60,590 nt of DNA from Prochlorococcus sp. AG-355-P07 (GCA_003280575.1 QCEN01000010.1:1-60590); one strand, 5' to 3'; positions 24,220 to 34,472 are shown, counted from the first letter of the stretch. Translations and numbers: made by a program. Notes: a model not told the origin generated them from the letters alone.

Positions 24220-24265
24220 CCCTGGTTGAGACCAGAACTCAGGAACTCTCCCTTACCAAGAGAAG
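24220..24265 (-). repeat. Degenerate 3' half of tRNA-Thr
   Basis: On the minus strand this 46-base segment aligns without gaps to the anticodon arm, T arm and 3' acceptor side of tRNA-Thr (24376-24447). The anticodon loop TTGGTAA is identical, and the T stem is changed on both sides so that most pairs remain. No 5' half (acceptor strand, D arm) is present. It is 110 bases beyond the 3' end of the intact tRNA, the place where an integrated element would leave an attachment-site copy. Confidence 0.65.
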
Positions 24266-24375
24266 AAAATTATTTTAATAAGAAATAATTATGCTCTAAT
24301 TCGTTTTTAATTAGTGCTCTTAAAATTATTTTTTCAAATACTTATTAACTCAGTTATAGAGATACTTCTTGTTCA

Positions 24376-24447
<72 letters not shown>

Positions 24448-24457
24448 AATTTTAAAG

Positions 24458-24539
24458 TGGGCCGGGTTGGATTTGAACCAACGTAGGCAGAGCCAGCGGA
24501 TTTACAGTCCGCCCCCTTTAACCACTCGGGCACCGACCC
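24458..24539 (-). tRNA. tRNA-Tyr (GTA)
   Basis: 82-base type-II tRNA: acceptor GGGTCGG/CCGGCCC, anticodon stem GCGGA/TCCGC with loop CTGTAAA (anticodon GTA), a long variable arm and the T arm GGTTCAAAT. Discriminator A. First gene of the Tyr-Thr pair; divergent from aroQ. Confidence 0.95.
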
Positions 24540-24641
24540 CCACTATTTGAACTTATCAGTTAATGGACACTTTGTGTGAAAATGTTTTGGTTTTTTTGTT
24601 TCTTTCTAGATAGCATTTGTAAAGAAAAGACTTTATTGATG

Positions 24642-25082
24642 ATGAATATCTTATTGATAAATGGACCGAATCTAAATCTTTTGGGAACTAGAGAACCTGA
24701 AATATATGGAAATAAAACACTGAGTGATATCGAACAAGACTTAACAAAAGCTGCAGAGAATAAAAAAATTATTCTTGAATGTTTTCAAAGTAATCATGAA
24801 GGTGAAATAGTTGATAAAATTCATGATTCTGTTAATAATATCCAAGGCATTCTTATAAACGCTGGTGCTTTTACTCATACATCTATTTCCATTCGTGATG
24901 CTTTAATTGGCTCAAAAATTCCATTTGTAGAGTTACATATTTCAAATATTTTTAGTAGAGAAGAATTTCGTAAAGAATCTTTTCTTACAGATAAAGCAAT
25001 AGGAATAATCAGTGGCTTCGGCATATCAAGTTATTCCTTAGCTCTTGAAGGAATAATTGGATATTTAAGTACTGAAAATTAA
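24642..25082 (+). CDS. aroQ: Type II 3-dehydroquinate dehydratase
   Basis: 146 residues from the second of two adjacent ATGs (24639, 24642), giving the canonical start [19 protein letters not shown]. Third step of the shikimate pathway, a dodecameric cytoplasmic enzyme. Visible: the flexible-loop GTREPEIYG with catalytic Tyr, [20 protein letters not shown] with catalytic Asn/His, and [14 protein letters not shown]. An upstream frame to 24576 is unlikely to be translated. Stop overlaps the next start region. Confidence 0.95.
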   Translation: MNILLINGPNLNLLGTREPEIYGNKTLSDIEQDLTKAAENKKIILECFQSNHEGEIVDKIHDSVNNIQGILINAGAFTHTSISIRDALIGSKIPFVELHISNIFSREEFRKESFLTDKAIGIISGFGISSYSLALEGIIGYLSTEN

Positions 25083-25691
25083 ATGCTAGTAGATTTTAAG
25101 AGGCCTTCTTCTCATATTAAATATTTATCTTCATTAACCTCAGATGAGTGGATCAAACTAGCATTATCAAATCCAATAGATATTCTTATTGACCATGCTC
25201 ATTGCGAAAGAAAAGCTGCAGGAGTAGCTATTCAATTGATGTTCAGATATCCATCAGAACCAAATCTGGCAGAAGTTCTAAGTCCAATTGCGAGAGAGGA
25301 ATTAGAACATTTTGAAAAAATACTTTATTTTTTAAAGGATCTTGGATATTCTCTTGAGTCCTTAAAACCCCCTCCATATGGTGCTGAATTGTCCAAGAAT
25401 ATAAGGAAGGAAGAGCCCAATAGAATGCTTGATAGTTTCTTAATCTCAGGACTGATTGAAGCAAGAAGTCATGAAAGATTAGGCTTACTTGCTCTGAATT
25501 CTGAAAAAGAATCTTTTAGAATTCTTTATGAGTCGTTGCTTGAGAGTGAGGCAAGACATTTTGGAGTTTATTGGAAACTAGCGCAAAGTAAATTCTCTAA
25601 AAATCAAACTTTAGTAAGGTTACAGGAATTATCCAAAATTGAGTCCGATATCCTTACTGAGACTTGCATTATGCCAAGGGTCCATAGCTAG
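25083..25691 (+). CDS. miaE: tRNA-(ms2io6A37)-hydroxylase
   Basis: A 202-residue di-iron protein that hydroxylates the isopentenyl group of modified A37 in tRNA. Ferritin-like helical bundle with DHAHCERKAAGVA, REELEHFEKIL, EARSHERLGLL and ESEARHFGVYW, which hold the iron-binding Glu/His pairs. The ATG begins right after the aroQ stop, so they are cotranscribed. Confidence 0.9.
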   Translation: MLVDFKRPSSHIKYLSSLTSDEWIKLALSNPIDILIDHAHCERKAAGVAIQLMFRYPSEPNLAEVLSPIAREELEHFEKILYFLKDLGYSLESLKPPPYGAELSKNIRKEEPNRMLDSFLISGLIEARSHERLGLLALNSEKESFRILYESLLESEARHFGVYWKLAQSKFSKNQTLVRLQELSKIESDILTETCIMPRVHS

Positions 25692-25708
25692 AAATAAGAA
25701 AATAAAGA

Positions 25709-26464
25709 ATGTTAATAAAAGAATTTTTAACTGTTATTAAAGGCTATAAAAGTGATGCTGCATCATTGACCATCGTTGGAGTTGGGCCAGGTGATCCAGC
25801 ACTTTTAACGATTGCTGCTGTAGATGCAATCAAAAAGGCGAAAGTTATAGTTTTCCCTATATCAGACGACAATAAAAAGAGTTTTGCTGCGGAAATAGTA
25901 AAGAAATATACCAAATTTAAAAAAACTGTACCTATCATCTTCCCAATGGCTAGAAAGGATTTTGATCCCGACGAAATATGGTCTAATGCTGTAGAAAAAA
26001 TTATAAGATTTATACAAAATGGTGAATCAGTTGTTTTACTTTGTCTTGGCGATACTTCATTATTTGCTAGTTCTTCGAACATTTTGAGGATAATAAAGCT
26101 TAATTATCCCGAAATTATTACTAAAACCATACCTGGAATTTCTTCTGTGTCTGCAACGGCAGCTTTTCATGATTTTGATTTAGTTAAAAAAGGGGAGACC
26201 TTGATCATCAAAGAATGTCCTTCTTCAAAATCAGAATTAACATACCTAATTAATAATAGTAAGGGAAATAAAACGGTATTGGCCATTATGAAAGTTGGAA
26301 AAAGATGGAATTTAGTCAGGGATATTTTAAAAAAAGAGGATATCATCGATATATCACTAATAGCTGTAAATGTTGGGATGCCTGATCAAATAATTCAATA
26401 TGCATCGCAATATAAAAAGGACTTTATGCCTTATTTTTCTTTGATTTTGATAAGATTTAATTAA
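25709..26464 (+). CDS. cobI: Precorrin-2 C20-methyltransferase
   Basis: A 251-residue S-adenosylmethionine-dependent methylase of the tetrapyrrole methylase family, second methylation of the corrin ring in cobalamin synthesis. Motifs: IVGVGPGDPALLTIAAV near the start, VVLLCLGDTSLFASS, and PGISSVSATAA, all typical of CobI/CbiL. Its stop overlaps the next ATG (TAATG-type). Confidence 0.88.
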   Translation: MLIKEFLTVIKGYKSDAASLTIVGVGPGDPALLTIAAVDAIKKAKVIVFPISDDNKKSFAAEIVKKYTKFKKTVPIIFPMARKDFDPDEIWSNAVEKIIRFIQNGESVVLLCLGDTSLFASSSNILRIIKLNYPEIITKTIPGISSVSATAAFHDFDLVKKGETLIIKECPSSKSELTYLINNSKGNKTVLAIMKVGKRWNLVRDILKKEDIIDISLIAVNVGMPDQIIQYASQYKKDFMPYFSLILIRFN

Positions 26465-26949
26465 TGCAAAAAAAAGAAAAATTCGTCGAGAATCAATTTA
26501 GATGGCCAATATGTAAGAAGCTATTATTGCTTATTCTTGAAGATAGGGTTAGTGATTTTTTTGTTTGCGAATTGGTTTGGGAAAGACTTTTTTATACTAG
26601 AGAAACAACCCACAATAATTGGGTTTCTAGCGCATTAACTCCATCTTATTGGTCAGAAAAATTTGAAAAAGCTCCTCAAATTATTTCAGAGCGACCAGCC
26701 TCAGTACATTTGACTCGATCAATTCCAAAAGACTATAAACAGGGATTGAAAAATTTTCTTAATTTTAAAGGTTATAAAATTAATGAACTCTATCCAAGAA
26801 GAACTAGAAGAGCAACGGCAGTAAATTGGTTGATTTATTGGGCGATTGAAAATGATTGTTTTTCAAAAGATAATGGATTAATACCAAGTCCTAGTTCACC
26901 ACCTGTTAATCCAGTTAAGGGACATTTTGGAGATCCAGAAATCAAATAA
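26464..26949 (+). CDS. Conserved cyanobacterial protein (DUF1823-like)
   Basis: A 161-residue protein with a cluster of conserved blocks: LILEDRVSDFFVCELVWERLFY, YWSEKFEKAPQIISERPASVHLTRSI, and YPRRTRRATAVNWLIYW. This is the pattern that I associate with DUF1823, found across cyanobacteria and plastid-bearing plants. Function unknown. It overlaps cobI by one base. Confidence 0.65.
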   Translation: MQKKEKFVENQFRWPICKKLLLLILEDRVSDFFVCELVWERLFYTRETTHNNWVSSALTPSYWSEKFEKAPQIISERPASVHLTRSIPKDYKQGLKNFLNFKGYKINELYPRRTRRATAVNWLIYWAIENDCFSKDNGLIPSPSSPPVNPVKGHFGDPEIK

Positions 26950-27030
26950 ATATTTTTTGGTAAGGTAAATGATTCTATTATCTATTAAAGGTATAGTTGT
27001 AATAGACAACATTTTCTTTGGAGAGAAGAA

Positions 27031-28404
27031 TTGATTCTTCCAACAATAGCAATAATCGGGAGACCAAATGTTGGTAAATCTACCTTAGTAAATCGTCTTT
27101 GCGAAAGTAATGATGCAATAGTTTTTGATAAGCCTGGTGTTACGAGAGATAGAACTTATCAAAATGCTTCATGGGGTGGTAAGAATTTCCAAATAGTTGA
27201 CACTGGAGGGTTAGTTTTTGATGATGATAGTGAATTCTTACCAGAGATACGAACGCAAGTTTTTTTGGCTCTAGAAGAGGCTTCAATCGCTTTACTTGTG
27301 GTAGATGGGAATCAAGGAGTAACTGATGGCGATTTATCTATAGCAAAATGGTTAAGGAACTCAAGCTGTAAGACAATAGTTGCTGTTAATAAATGTGAAT
27401 CTACTACTCTGGGAATCTCTTTAGCTTCTGAGTTCTGGAAATTAGGATTGGGCGAACCTTACCCTGTTTCTGCTATTCATGGTTCAGGTACAGGCGATCT
27501 TTTAGATCTAGTAATTGAAGAACTACCCGAGAATAATATTCAGGATGAGGAAGAAAAAATAATGATGTCGATTATTGGCAGGCCAAATGTTGGTAAATCT
27601 AGTTTGTTAAATTCAATCTCAGGAGAAAAAAGAGCAATAGTTAGTGATATTAGTGGGACTACAACTGATTCAATTGATATGCTTATAAAAAAAGGTGATA
27701 TCCAATGGAAAATTGTTGATACTGCTGGGATTAGAAGAAAGAAGAATGTTAAATATGGTACTGAATTCTTTGGTATTAATAGAGCTTTTAAATCTATTGA
27801 TAGAAGTGATGTGTGTGTTTTAGTTATAGATGCTATAGATGGAGTAACTGATCAAGACCAGAAGTTGGCAGGGAGAATAGAGGAACAAGGCAGAGCTTGT
27901 ATAATTGTTGTAAATAAATGGGACCTTGTTGAAAAAGATAGTTCAACAATTTATGAAGTAGAAAAAGAACTTAGATCTAAACTTTATTTTTTACATTGGT
28001 CAAAAATGATTTTTATATCTGCCCTAACGGGGAAAAGAGTTGAGAATATTTTTGAGCATGCTCTTAATGCCGTAAATCAACATAGAAGAAGAGTTACAAC
28101 ATCGGTTGTTAATGAAGTGCTAAAAGAGTCTATTAGTTGGAAAAGTCCTCCAACGAAAAGAAGCGGCAAGCAAGGTAGGCTTTATTACGGTACTCAAGTA
28201 AAGAATAAACCTCCTACTTTTACTCTTTTTGTAAACGACCCTAAATTATTTGGAATAACTTACAGAAGATATATTGAAAAACAAATTAGATTAAATTTAG
28301 GGTTTGAAGGCACACCTCTCATTTTATTGTGGAGGGGTAAACAGCAAAGAGCATTAAGTAAAGAAGTTGAAAGGGAAAATATTGAGTTAATTCAAAAAGA
28401 TTAA
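27031..28404 (+). CDS. der: Ribosome-assembly GTPase Der (EngA)
   Basis: A 457-residue tandem GTPase needed for 50S ribosome assembly. Two G domains with P-loops GRPNVGKS at residues 10-17 and 183-190, each with DTGG/DTAG G3 motifs and NKCE/NKWD G4 motifs; a C-terminal KH-like domain follows ([18 protein letters not shown]). TTG start. Its stop overlaps the next ATG. Confidence 0.97.
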   Translation: MILPTIAIIGRPNVGKSTLVNRLCESNDAIVFDKPGVTRDRTYQNASWGGKNFQIVDTGGLVFDDDSEFLPEIRTQVFLALEEASIALLVVDGNQGVTDGDLSIAKWLRNSSCKTIVAVNKCESTTLGISLASEFWKLGLGEPYPVSAIHGSGTGDLLDLVIEELPENNIQDEEEKIMMSIIGRPNVGKSSLLNSISGEKRAIVSDISGTTTDSIDMLIKKGDIQWKIVDTAGIRRKKNVKYGTEFFGINRAFKSIDRSDVCVLVIDAIDGVTDQDQKLAGRIEEQGRACIIVVNKWDLVEKDSSTIYEVEKELRSKLYFLHWSKMIFISALTGKRVENIFEHALNAVNQHRRRVTTSVVNEVLKESISWKSPPTKRSGKQGRLYYGTQVKNKPPTFTLFVNDPKLFGITYRRYIEKQIRLNLGFEGTPLILLWRGKQQRALSKEVERENIELIQKD

Positions 28405-29318
28405 TGAATATACTCACCAAATTTTCTGTTGGTCAATACGTTTATGGCAATAGAAGTTGGCTAAGGATTATAGATAGTAGATTAAAAATAATCATGGTCA
28501 TGATATTTCTTATAACTCCAATATGGGCAGGCCCTATATGGAGATTGAGTTTAGTTGGTTGTTTAATATTAGTTACTTTTATAAGTTTATTGCCATCTAG
28601 AGTATGGTGGCGATCATTATTTTTTCTTTCATGTTTATCACTATTAATTGGATGTATATCAATACTTGCCTCCTCTGATATTCAATCTCTTGATAGCTAC
28701 TTAAGAAATCCCAACGAGATGCAAGTAGTACTTGAAAGCCATAAAGAGTGGAATATTTTGCAAATTCCTTCGCAGAAGATATGGTTTTTTAATTTTGGTC
28801 CCTATAACTTATCAAGAAAAGCCTTTGAACTAGGAATAAAAACTTCCACTTTGATATTTACTGTTATTCATAGTGTGAATTTGATGCTTTTAACCACATT
28901 GCAGGAAGACATTGTATGGGGATTAAGTTGGTTTATGTATCCATTAAGAAAGACTGGATTGCCAATAAGTAAGTGGCTTTTTCAGTTGTTAATTGCATTA
29001 CGTTTTATTCCTCTTGTTCAGGAAGAATTTCAAAATATCATTAAATCAGTCTCGGTTAGATCAATAAATTTTCGAAATTTAGGATTAAAGAAATCCTTTA
29101 ATGTTTTATTAATTTTAGTGGAAAGGTTATTTCAAAATATATTTCTGAGAATTGATCATGGAGCAGAATCATTACTCTCAAAGAAAAAAATCATCATAAA
29201 AACCAACAGATTTAGAACTATTTATCCTTCAAAATCTCTCAATGTAATTGTTAATACATTATCGATTTGTTTTATTTGCATAGCAATTTTTCTTAGAAAA
29301 CAGTATGGTGCATTATAA
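28404..29318 (+). CDS. CbiQ/EcfT-type transporter transmembrane protein
   Basis: A 304-residue integral protein with about five or six helices, shaped like the T component of energy-coupling-factor transporters: LKIIMVMIFLITPIWAG, a long cytoplasmic region and ISVRSINFRNL-like coupling helix region (KSVSVRSI). It would pass energy from ABC ATPases to a substrate-binding S protein. No ATPase or S gene is next to it, so the substrate is unknown. Overlaps der by one base. Confidence 0.75.
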   Translation: MNILTKFSVGQYVYGNRSWLRIIDSRLKIIMVMIFLITPIWAGPIWRLSLVGCLILVTFISLLPSRVWWRSLFFLSCLSLLIGCISILASSDIQSLDSYLRNPNEMQVVLESHKEWNILQIPSQKIWFFNFGPYNLSRKAFELGIKTSTLIFTVIHSVNLMLLTTLQEDIVWGLSWFMYPLRKTGLPISKWLFQLLIALRFIPLVQEEFQNIIKSVSVRSINFRNLGLKKSFNVLLILVERLFQNIFLRIDHGAESLLSKKKIIIKTNRFRTIYPSKSLNVIVNTLSICFICIAIFLRKQYGAL

Positions 29319-29337
29319 ATAACATAATATTTTAGGT

Positions 29338-29604
29338 TTGAGTTCTGAGCGTTATTTAAACCATCCAACTTTTGGCATGTTGTACCAAGTTTCTCCTGGA
29401 AATGATGGGAGGGATATTTATGCGACTTTATACGCTCAAAAAATGTTTTTTTTGGTAGAAGTCAGGCAGAGAGAAGTTTTTTTTGAAGTTATACCTTATC
29501 TTGATGCCCGAAATCAGGCCGAATTGAATCTTCAAAGAGCTAGACGAAAAGCATCTGAAGATCTTCCGAAATGGGAGAATTTATTCACACAAACTTTCTT
29601 GTAA
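29338..29604 (+). CDS. pipX: NtcA co-activator PipX
   Basis: An 88-residue cyanobacterial regulator that bridges PII and NtcA. Under nitrogen limitation it binds NtcA-2-oxoglutarate and raises transcription; under plenty it is held by PII. Tudor-like N-terminal half (YLNHPTFGMLYQVSP, MFFLVEVRQREVFFEVIPY), then C-terminal helices (ARNQAELNLQRARRKASEDL). TTG start. Three bases precede pipY. Confidence 0.9.
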   Translation: MSSERYLNHPTFGMLYQVSPGNDGRDIYATLYAQKMFFLVEVRQREVFFEVIPYLDARNQAELNLQRARRKASEDLPKWENLFTQTFL

Positions 29605-29607
29605 AAG

Positions 29608-30243
29608 GTGAACCTTTCAAATTATTTAAAAATAAAAAATCAAATCCCATCAAATGTAAATATACTTGCTGTAAGTAAAGGATTTAAAAGTCAAGAAATC
29701 AAGACTATTCAAAATATAGGTCAGAATGATTTTGGTGAAAGTAAGTTTCAAGAGGCTTTCGAGAAGCAACTGATATTAAAAGATCTTAAACAAATAAAAT
29801 GGCACTTTATTGGACGAATACAAAGTAATAAAATAAGAAAGATTGTTCAAAATTTTAAATACATCCACTCCGTAGATTCAATTGAGAAGTTGCAAAAAAT
29901 TTCTAGTATTTCATATGAAGAGAAGAAAAATCCATTTATAATGTTGCAGGTTAAGTTAAGTGATGACCCTTCTAAAGGGGGTTTTAAGCCTGAACTTTTA
30001 ATATCGAAGTGGAGAGAAATTCAAGAATTGAAAAACATTACATTAAAGGGTTTGATGACTATTAATCCCAGAGGACTTAGCTCCAAGGAAAATTCAGAAT
30101 TGTTTAAAAAATGTCGTTCTTTAGCTGATAAACTTCAACTTTCAGATTGTTCAATGGGAATGTCAGGAGATTGGGAGGAGGCTATTGATTCTGGATCAAC
30201 CTGGTTAAGATTAGGCTCATTAATTTTTGGAGATAGATCCTAA
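29608..30243 (+). CDS. pipY: PLP-binding homeostasis protein (YggS/PipY)
   Basis: A 211-residue single-domain PLP protein of the COG0325 family that keeps vitamin B6 and amino-acid pools balanced; no catalysis shown. Lys in ILAVSKGFKSQEI binds PLP; WHFIGRIQSNK, QVKLSDDPSKGGF and GLMTI plus MGMSGDWEEAI follow the family. GTG start. The pipX-pipY pairing is typical for cyanobacteria and supports the name. Confidence 0.88.
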   Translation: MNLSNYLKIKNQIPSNVNILAVSKGFKSQEIKTIQNIGQNDFGESKFQEAFEKQLILKDLKQIKWHFIGRIQSNKIRKIVQNFKYIHSVDSIEKLQKISSISYEEKKNPFIMLQVKLSDDPSKGGFKPELLISKWREIQELKNITLKGLMTINPRGLSSKENSELFKKCRSLADKLQLSDCSMGMSGDWEEAIDSGSTWLRLGSLIFGDRS

Positions 30244-30392
30244 TTATTTATTTATTTATAAAAATCTCTTCTATAAACTTGCAGTAAAGAACAAGTAACG
30301 TTATCTAGGTATAGGTAGTTTATTCATTTAAAAAATGAATCTATTACTTAAGGTTCTTAAACCTTAGTAATTATTTTATGAGGATTTAAAAG

Positions 30393-30959
30393 GTGTCACT
30401 TATTTCTAAATTAAAGGCAGTTGTTGCAGGGGATGAGTATCTCGATGATGATTTTGATGAATTGGATTATCCTTCAGAGGATGAATTAAATGATTTCAAA
30501 CAAAATCAAAGGAATCCAAATGCTCTTGCTAATTCAAATCCTTTCGAATTTATGAATAATAATAGATCATCTAAAGTTGTTGGAATGCCTGGGATTTCAA
30601 ATTCATCTTCAGAAGTAAGCTTAATGGAACCTCGAAGTTTTGATGAGATGCCTCAAGCTATTCAAGCATTAAGAGAGAGAAAAACTGTAATTCTTAATTT
30701 AACTATGATGGACCCTGATCAGGCTCAAAGGGCGGTTGATTTTATTGCTGGGGGAACATATGCAATTGATGGACATCAAGAGAGAGTGGGTGAAAGTATT
30801 TTCCTTTTTGCTCCAAGTTGTGTAAATGTAACTAGTTCTTCATCTGAAGAAGCTTCTCCTTCAAATGTGCCTTCTAACAACAGTCCACAATATAATTTTG
30901 AAAATAACACTGCTCCCGAACCTGCATGGGTTAATTCTAAATTAAGTGCTTATTCATGA
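30393..30959 (+). CDS. sepF: Cell division protein SepF
   Basis: A 188-residue membrane-anchor and FtsZ-bundling protein. An amphipathic N-terminus ([11 protein letters not shown]) is followed by an acidic linker and the SepF core: [48 protein letters not shown] across residues 80-140. GTG start with an upstream GAGGAT. The 150-base gap before it holds two small hairpins (about 30328-30366). Confidence 0.92.
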   Translation: MSLISKLKAVVAGDEYLDDDFDELDYPSEDELNDFKQNQRNPNALANSNPFEFMNNNRSSKVVGMPGISNSSSEVSLMEPRSFDEMPQAIQALRERKTVILNLTMMDPDQAQRAVDFIAGGTYAIDGHQERVGESIFLFAPSCVNVTSSSSEEASPSNVPSNNSPQYNFENNTAPEPAWVNSKLSAYS

Positions 30960-30966
30960 TTAATCT

Positions 30967-31779
30967 GTGACTGACAAAATTGCGATTATTGGGTTTGGAA
31001 ATATTGCAAAAGCTATAATAACTCCTCTATTAGACAAAAATTTAATTCAGCCAGAGAATGTTTATTGTGTTGTAAATTCTGAAAAAAGTTTAGAAAATAT
31101 AAAAAAAAATTATAAATATAATATAAATGCCTTTAAATCAAGTTCTAAAGATTCAAAAATAATTTGGGATTGCCAAGTTAAACTTCTCTCGGTAAAACCT
31201 CAGCATCTTAAAGATATAAGTGCGGCCGATAAAATATCAAATAAGGACAATTTGTTAGTTTCAATTCTTGCTGGCGTTTCAATAAATAGACTTACTCAAA
31301 AATTTCCTAACCATAAATGTGTGAGAGTTGTTACAAATATTCCAATAATAGTTGGAAAAGGTTTAACAGGAATTGCTTGGGGCGAAAATCTTACAAACGA
31401 TCAGAAACAATTTACAAAAAAATTATTTGAAAATACAAGTAAGATTTACGAATTTACTGAAGATTACCTCGATATATTTTTAGCTTTGACATCATCAGGT
31501 CCTGCAATTATTGCTTTAATTATAGAAGCATTAAGTGATGGAGGGTTAAGCGGGGGATTACCAAAAATAATTTCAGAGGAACTTGTCATGGAAATGATAC
31601 TAGGGACTATTTGTTTAATAAAAGAAAATAAACTTACAACTTCTGAGCTTAAAAATTTAGTAACATCTCCAGGGGGAACAACTATTTCTGCTTTAAGGTT
31701 ATTAGAAAAAAAGAGTGTAAGGTCAGCATTAATTGAATCAATAGTTTCAGCTAGTAATCGAAGTAAAGAGTTTCGTTAG
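30967..31779 (+). CDS. proC: Pyrroline-5-carboxylate reductase
   Basis: A 270-residue last enzyme of proline synthesis. N-terminal NADPH motif IAIIGFGNIAKAI; SVKPQHL; VSILAGVSI; VRVVTNIPI; and the C-terminal LTSSGPAIIALIIEALSDGG and SPGGTTISAL blocks that form the active site. GTG start eight bases after sepF. Its 3' end overlaps the end of the convergent glycosyltransferase gene. Confidence 0.94.
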   Translation: MTDKIAIIGFGNIAKAIITPLLDKNLIQPENVYCVVNSEKSLENIKKNYKYNINAFKSSSKDSKIIWDCQVKLLSVKPQHLKDISAADKISNKDNLLVSILAGVSINRLTQKFPNHKCVRVVTNIPIIVGKGLTGIAWGENLTNDQKQFTKKLFENTSKIYEFTEDYLDIFLALTSSGPAIIALIIEALSDGGLSGGLPKIISEELVMEMILGTICLIKENKLTTSELKNLVTSPGGTTISALRLLEKKSVRSALIESIVSASNRSKEFR

Positions 31780-32942
31780 CTTTTAAAATTATCTTTTAAA
31801 TTCATATAAACTTTTTCAAGTGAATTTATATTTTTAGTAATTGTGTATCTCTCAATTATACGTTCTCTAGCTTTTTCCCCAAGATCTTTTGTGAATGAAG
31901 GATGATCAACAAGAATTGGAATTATAGTTTTCAATTGTGCGGCCACGTTATCAGTTGAAATTACTATTCCTGCTCCGTTATCTAAAACTTCACCGTCAGC
32001 TCCGGCATCTGTAGCTACACAAGCAGTACCAGCAGACATTGCTTCTAAAAGTGATAATGATAAACCTTCTACTAAGCTTGGTAAGAAAAATACTTCTGCT
32101 ATTTGCATTATTGCTACCCTAGTTTCTAAATCTAATTCGGCACCCCACCAAATTAATTTCTCATCACCAAGGTTAGAAAAACTATTTTCAAGTGTTGGCT
32201 TCATTGGTCCATCTCCAACAATAACTAATTTACAATTTTGAGTTTTTGTTTGGCGCCAAGAACGTATAAGTGCCTCGATATTTTTCTCATTGGCAATCCT
32301 ACCCATATATAAAAAGATTCTTTCATTTCCAAGTTTGTTTTTTACCTGATCATATTTTTTATTTTTTTCACAAAAAGGTTTCCAAATATTCTCATCAACA
32401 CCGTTTGGAATAATTATTTGCTTTTCTTTGGGTACGCCTAATTTATAAAGAACATTTTTTTGCAGTTCGGAAAAAATGATTATTTTATCGAACTTTGATA
32501 AAGAGGGTGCATAAAGTTGATATGTTAACTGTTGAGTGCTTGCAGTTAAATTTCTATTTTTTGCATCAAATGGTGGGTGAAATGTTCCTATGAGTGGAAG
32601 ATTAATTTCATCACAAATCTCTGGAAGTCTAAAGTCTAACGGAGATAAAGTTAAGCTTGCATGTACTAAATCAGGCTTTAATCTTTCCAATGATAGCCTT
32701 AGCTCTTTTTCTGCTCTTGGTGAAGGTATTGTATAAACTTGGGACTTAATTAAATATGGAAGACTTACATCAGGATCATTTGCCAGAAATAATGGCTTTG
32801 ATGAATTTGAACTAGAAGGATTGTCGAAATGAATGAAACTAATTTTATGACCTCTGGTCTTTAATTTCTCAGTAGTTGAATTACCATAAGTTACATTTCC
32901 ACAAAAAGGAGATTTCTTACCTAACCAGGCAACGTGAACCAC
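31776..32942 (-). CDS. GT4-family glycosyltransferase
   Basis: A 388-residue GT-B glycosyltransferase. The donor-binding half carries IFLYMGRIANEKNIE and the Glu-x7-Glu motif PSLVEGLSLSLLEAMSAG. Such enzymes build glycolipids or cell-wall sugars; in this position it may act in sulfolipid or outer-envelope synthesis, but the substrate cannot be read from sequence. It overlaps the proC end by four bases. Confidence 0.82.
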   Translation of the reverse strand: MVHVAWLGKKSPFCGNVTYGNSTTEKLKTRGHKISFIHFDNPSSSNSSKPLFLANDPDVSLPYLIKSQVYTIPSPRAEKELRLSLERLKPDLVHASLTLSPLDFRLPEICDEINLPLIGTFHPPFDAKNRNLTASTQQLTYQLYAPSLSKFDKIIIFSELQKNVLYKLGVPKEKQIIIPNGVDENIWKPFCEKNKKYDQVKNKLGNERIFLYMGRIANEKNIEALIRSWRQTKTQNCKLVIVGDGPMKPTLENSFSNLGDEKLIWWGAELDLETRVAIMQIAEVFFLPSLVEGLSLSLLEAMSAGTACVATDAGADGEVLDNGAGIVISTDNVAAQLKTIIPILVDHPSFTKDLGEKARERIIERYTITKNINSLEKVYMNLKDNFKS

Positions 32943-33026
32943 ATTGATTGAATTAACTACTTATTAAATTAACAGTCAGAGCACCCAAGACCATAATTTT
33001 AAAATTAATTCATAGTTATGAAAATG

Positions 33027-33812
33027 TTAACTATATATTTCTCTCAACATTTTTAGTGAAGATAAATCTTTTTCTAATTGAGTAGAGATCCAACTTTCAA
33101 TAATAAATAATATTTTAAGCCATACTTTTTTAGGGCCCAATAACTCTCCATTAGATTTAATTGGTAATTCGGGGAAAAGAAGTCTCTGTAATAGAGCAAC
33201 TTCAGATGCATTTATTTTTAAATTACTTTGAGGATCTTCCATAGAGGAAAAACCTTCACTTGGCAAATAATAACAACTCCATTCCCAATTTCCTAAAGGC
33301 GGAATAATAGGTTCTCCAGTTTTACAGCAATGTTGAATTGGTAAATTTACACCTCCAATGGCTAATAGATGGATTAAAGATTGAATACTCATTGAGAGCA
33401 TTTTAATATCTTCTTCTTTAGATTCTTCATACAAATAAATCCTATCTAGATGTGCAAGAACACAAGATAAATAGTTTTGTTGCTTATCATTATTGCCTAC
33501 TAATAAAAAAGTTAATTCAGTTATCGCTTGAGCGGCTGCAAGACATTCAATATTTTTACCTAGACCAGAATAGCTTTTTAAAATTTTAATTTGACGTACA
33601 GATTTTAGATTTCTTTTCCCAAAAATTTGCATACTTAAATATGTTAATGGAGTAGCTGCGGCAAGACTACTTTTAGGACGTCTAGCACCAGGTACCGCTA
33701 ATCGAACAATCCCTTTCTCATCAGTAAGAATAGTTATTAATCTATCATTCTCGCCTAATGGAGAAGCTTTAATACAGAGACCTTCTAGTCTGCACTCACC
33801 AGAACCAGACAT
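33027..33812 (-). CDS. recO: DNA repair protein RecO
   Basis: A 261-residue RecO: OB-fold N-terminus (GLCIKASPLGENDRLITILTDEKGIVRLAVPGARRPKSSLAA) and a helical C-terminal part with CCKTGEPI. It loads RecA at gaps together with RecR. It starts one base before the stop of the DeoC-like gene, a conserved cyanobacterial pairing as far as I recall. Confidence 0.9.
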   Translation of the reverse strand: MSGSGECRLEGLCIKASPLGENDRLITILTDEKGIVRLAVPGARRPKSSLAAATPLTYLSMQIFGKRNLKSVRQIKILKSYSGLGKNIECLAAAQAITELTFLLVGNNDKQQNYLSCVLAHLDRIYLYEESKEEDIKMLSMSIQSLIHLLAIGGVNLPIQHCCKTGEPIIPPLGNWEWSCYYLPSEGFSSMEDPQSNLKINASEVALLQRLLFPELPIKSNGELLGPKKVWLKILFIIESWISTQLEKDLSSLKMLREIYS

Positions 33813-34472
33813 TTAAATAACCTTTGCTTCTTGAAAAATCTCACAAAAATTTGAAGTTCCAACGCAACTAATTCCATTATCAAACAAGTCAATAACTTGT
33901 GTCAGTTTTTTTATACCACCTACAACTTTGATGTGATTTTGGAAGCCTGTTATTTTTGATATTTCCGCTACATCATTTAATGTAATAGGAGGCCCAAATC
34001 CGTCCCCGAATTGAAAATTTTTTATTCCTAATTCCAAAGATATTTCTATCGCATTGTAAAAAACTTCTTTTTGTAGTTTTGATTTATTTATGATTATTGA
34101 AACTGGTAATCCAGATAATTTCACTTGCTCAATTTCAGCAGCGAAAGTTTCTAAGTTTCTTTTGGATAAATTGATAAAGTTTGGGATATATTCAATTCCT
34201 TTTGCACCTTTATCTTTTGCATAATTAACTAATTCTTGAATAAATATTACTGGTAAATCTGCTAAAGGGTAAGAAATGAGTACGTTTATGTTTGCACTGT
34301 AATTGTTCAAACGATTTTTAAAATCATCTAAATAATTAAGAGAAGTAGAAATATTCTTGATATTATATTTTTTTATTAAATCGCAATTCGCGCAGAAATC
34401 TTCCCAGGTTAAATACGGGTTAATAATAATGGCATGAATTTTTTCGTTTAATTCATATTCAATATTAGGCAT
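33813..34472 (-). CDS. DeoC-like aldolase lacking the Schiff-base lysine
   Basis: A 219-residue protein with the TIM-barrel pattern of deoxyribose-phosphate aldolase (DeoC), including SYPLADLP for the family's GFPLG, GIKNFQFGDGFG where KTSTGF should be (152-160), IKVVGG with Lys182 kept, and VGTSN at the end. The Lys that forms the Schiff base is replaced and the catalytic Asp region reads EYIPN. It is probably not a standard aldolase. It lies directly upstream of recO. Confidence 0.7.
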   Translation of the reverse strand: MPNIEYELNEKIHAIIINPYLTWEDFCANCDLIKKYNIKNISTSLNYLDDFKNRLNNYSANINVLISYPLADLPVIFIQELVNYAKDKGAKGIEYIPNFINLSKRNLETFAAEIEQVKLSGLPVSIIINKSKLQKEVFYNAIEISLELGIKNFQFGDGFGPPITLNDVAEISKITGFQNHIKVVGGIKKLTQVIDLFDNGISCVGTSNFCEIFQEAKVI

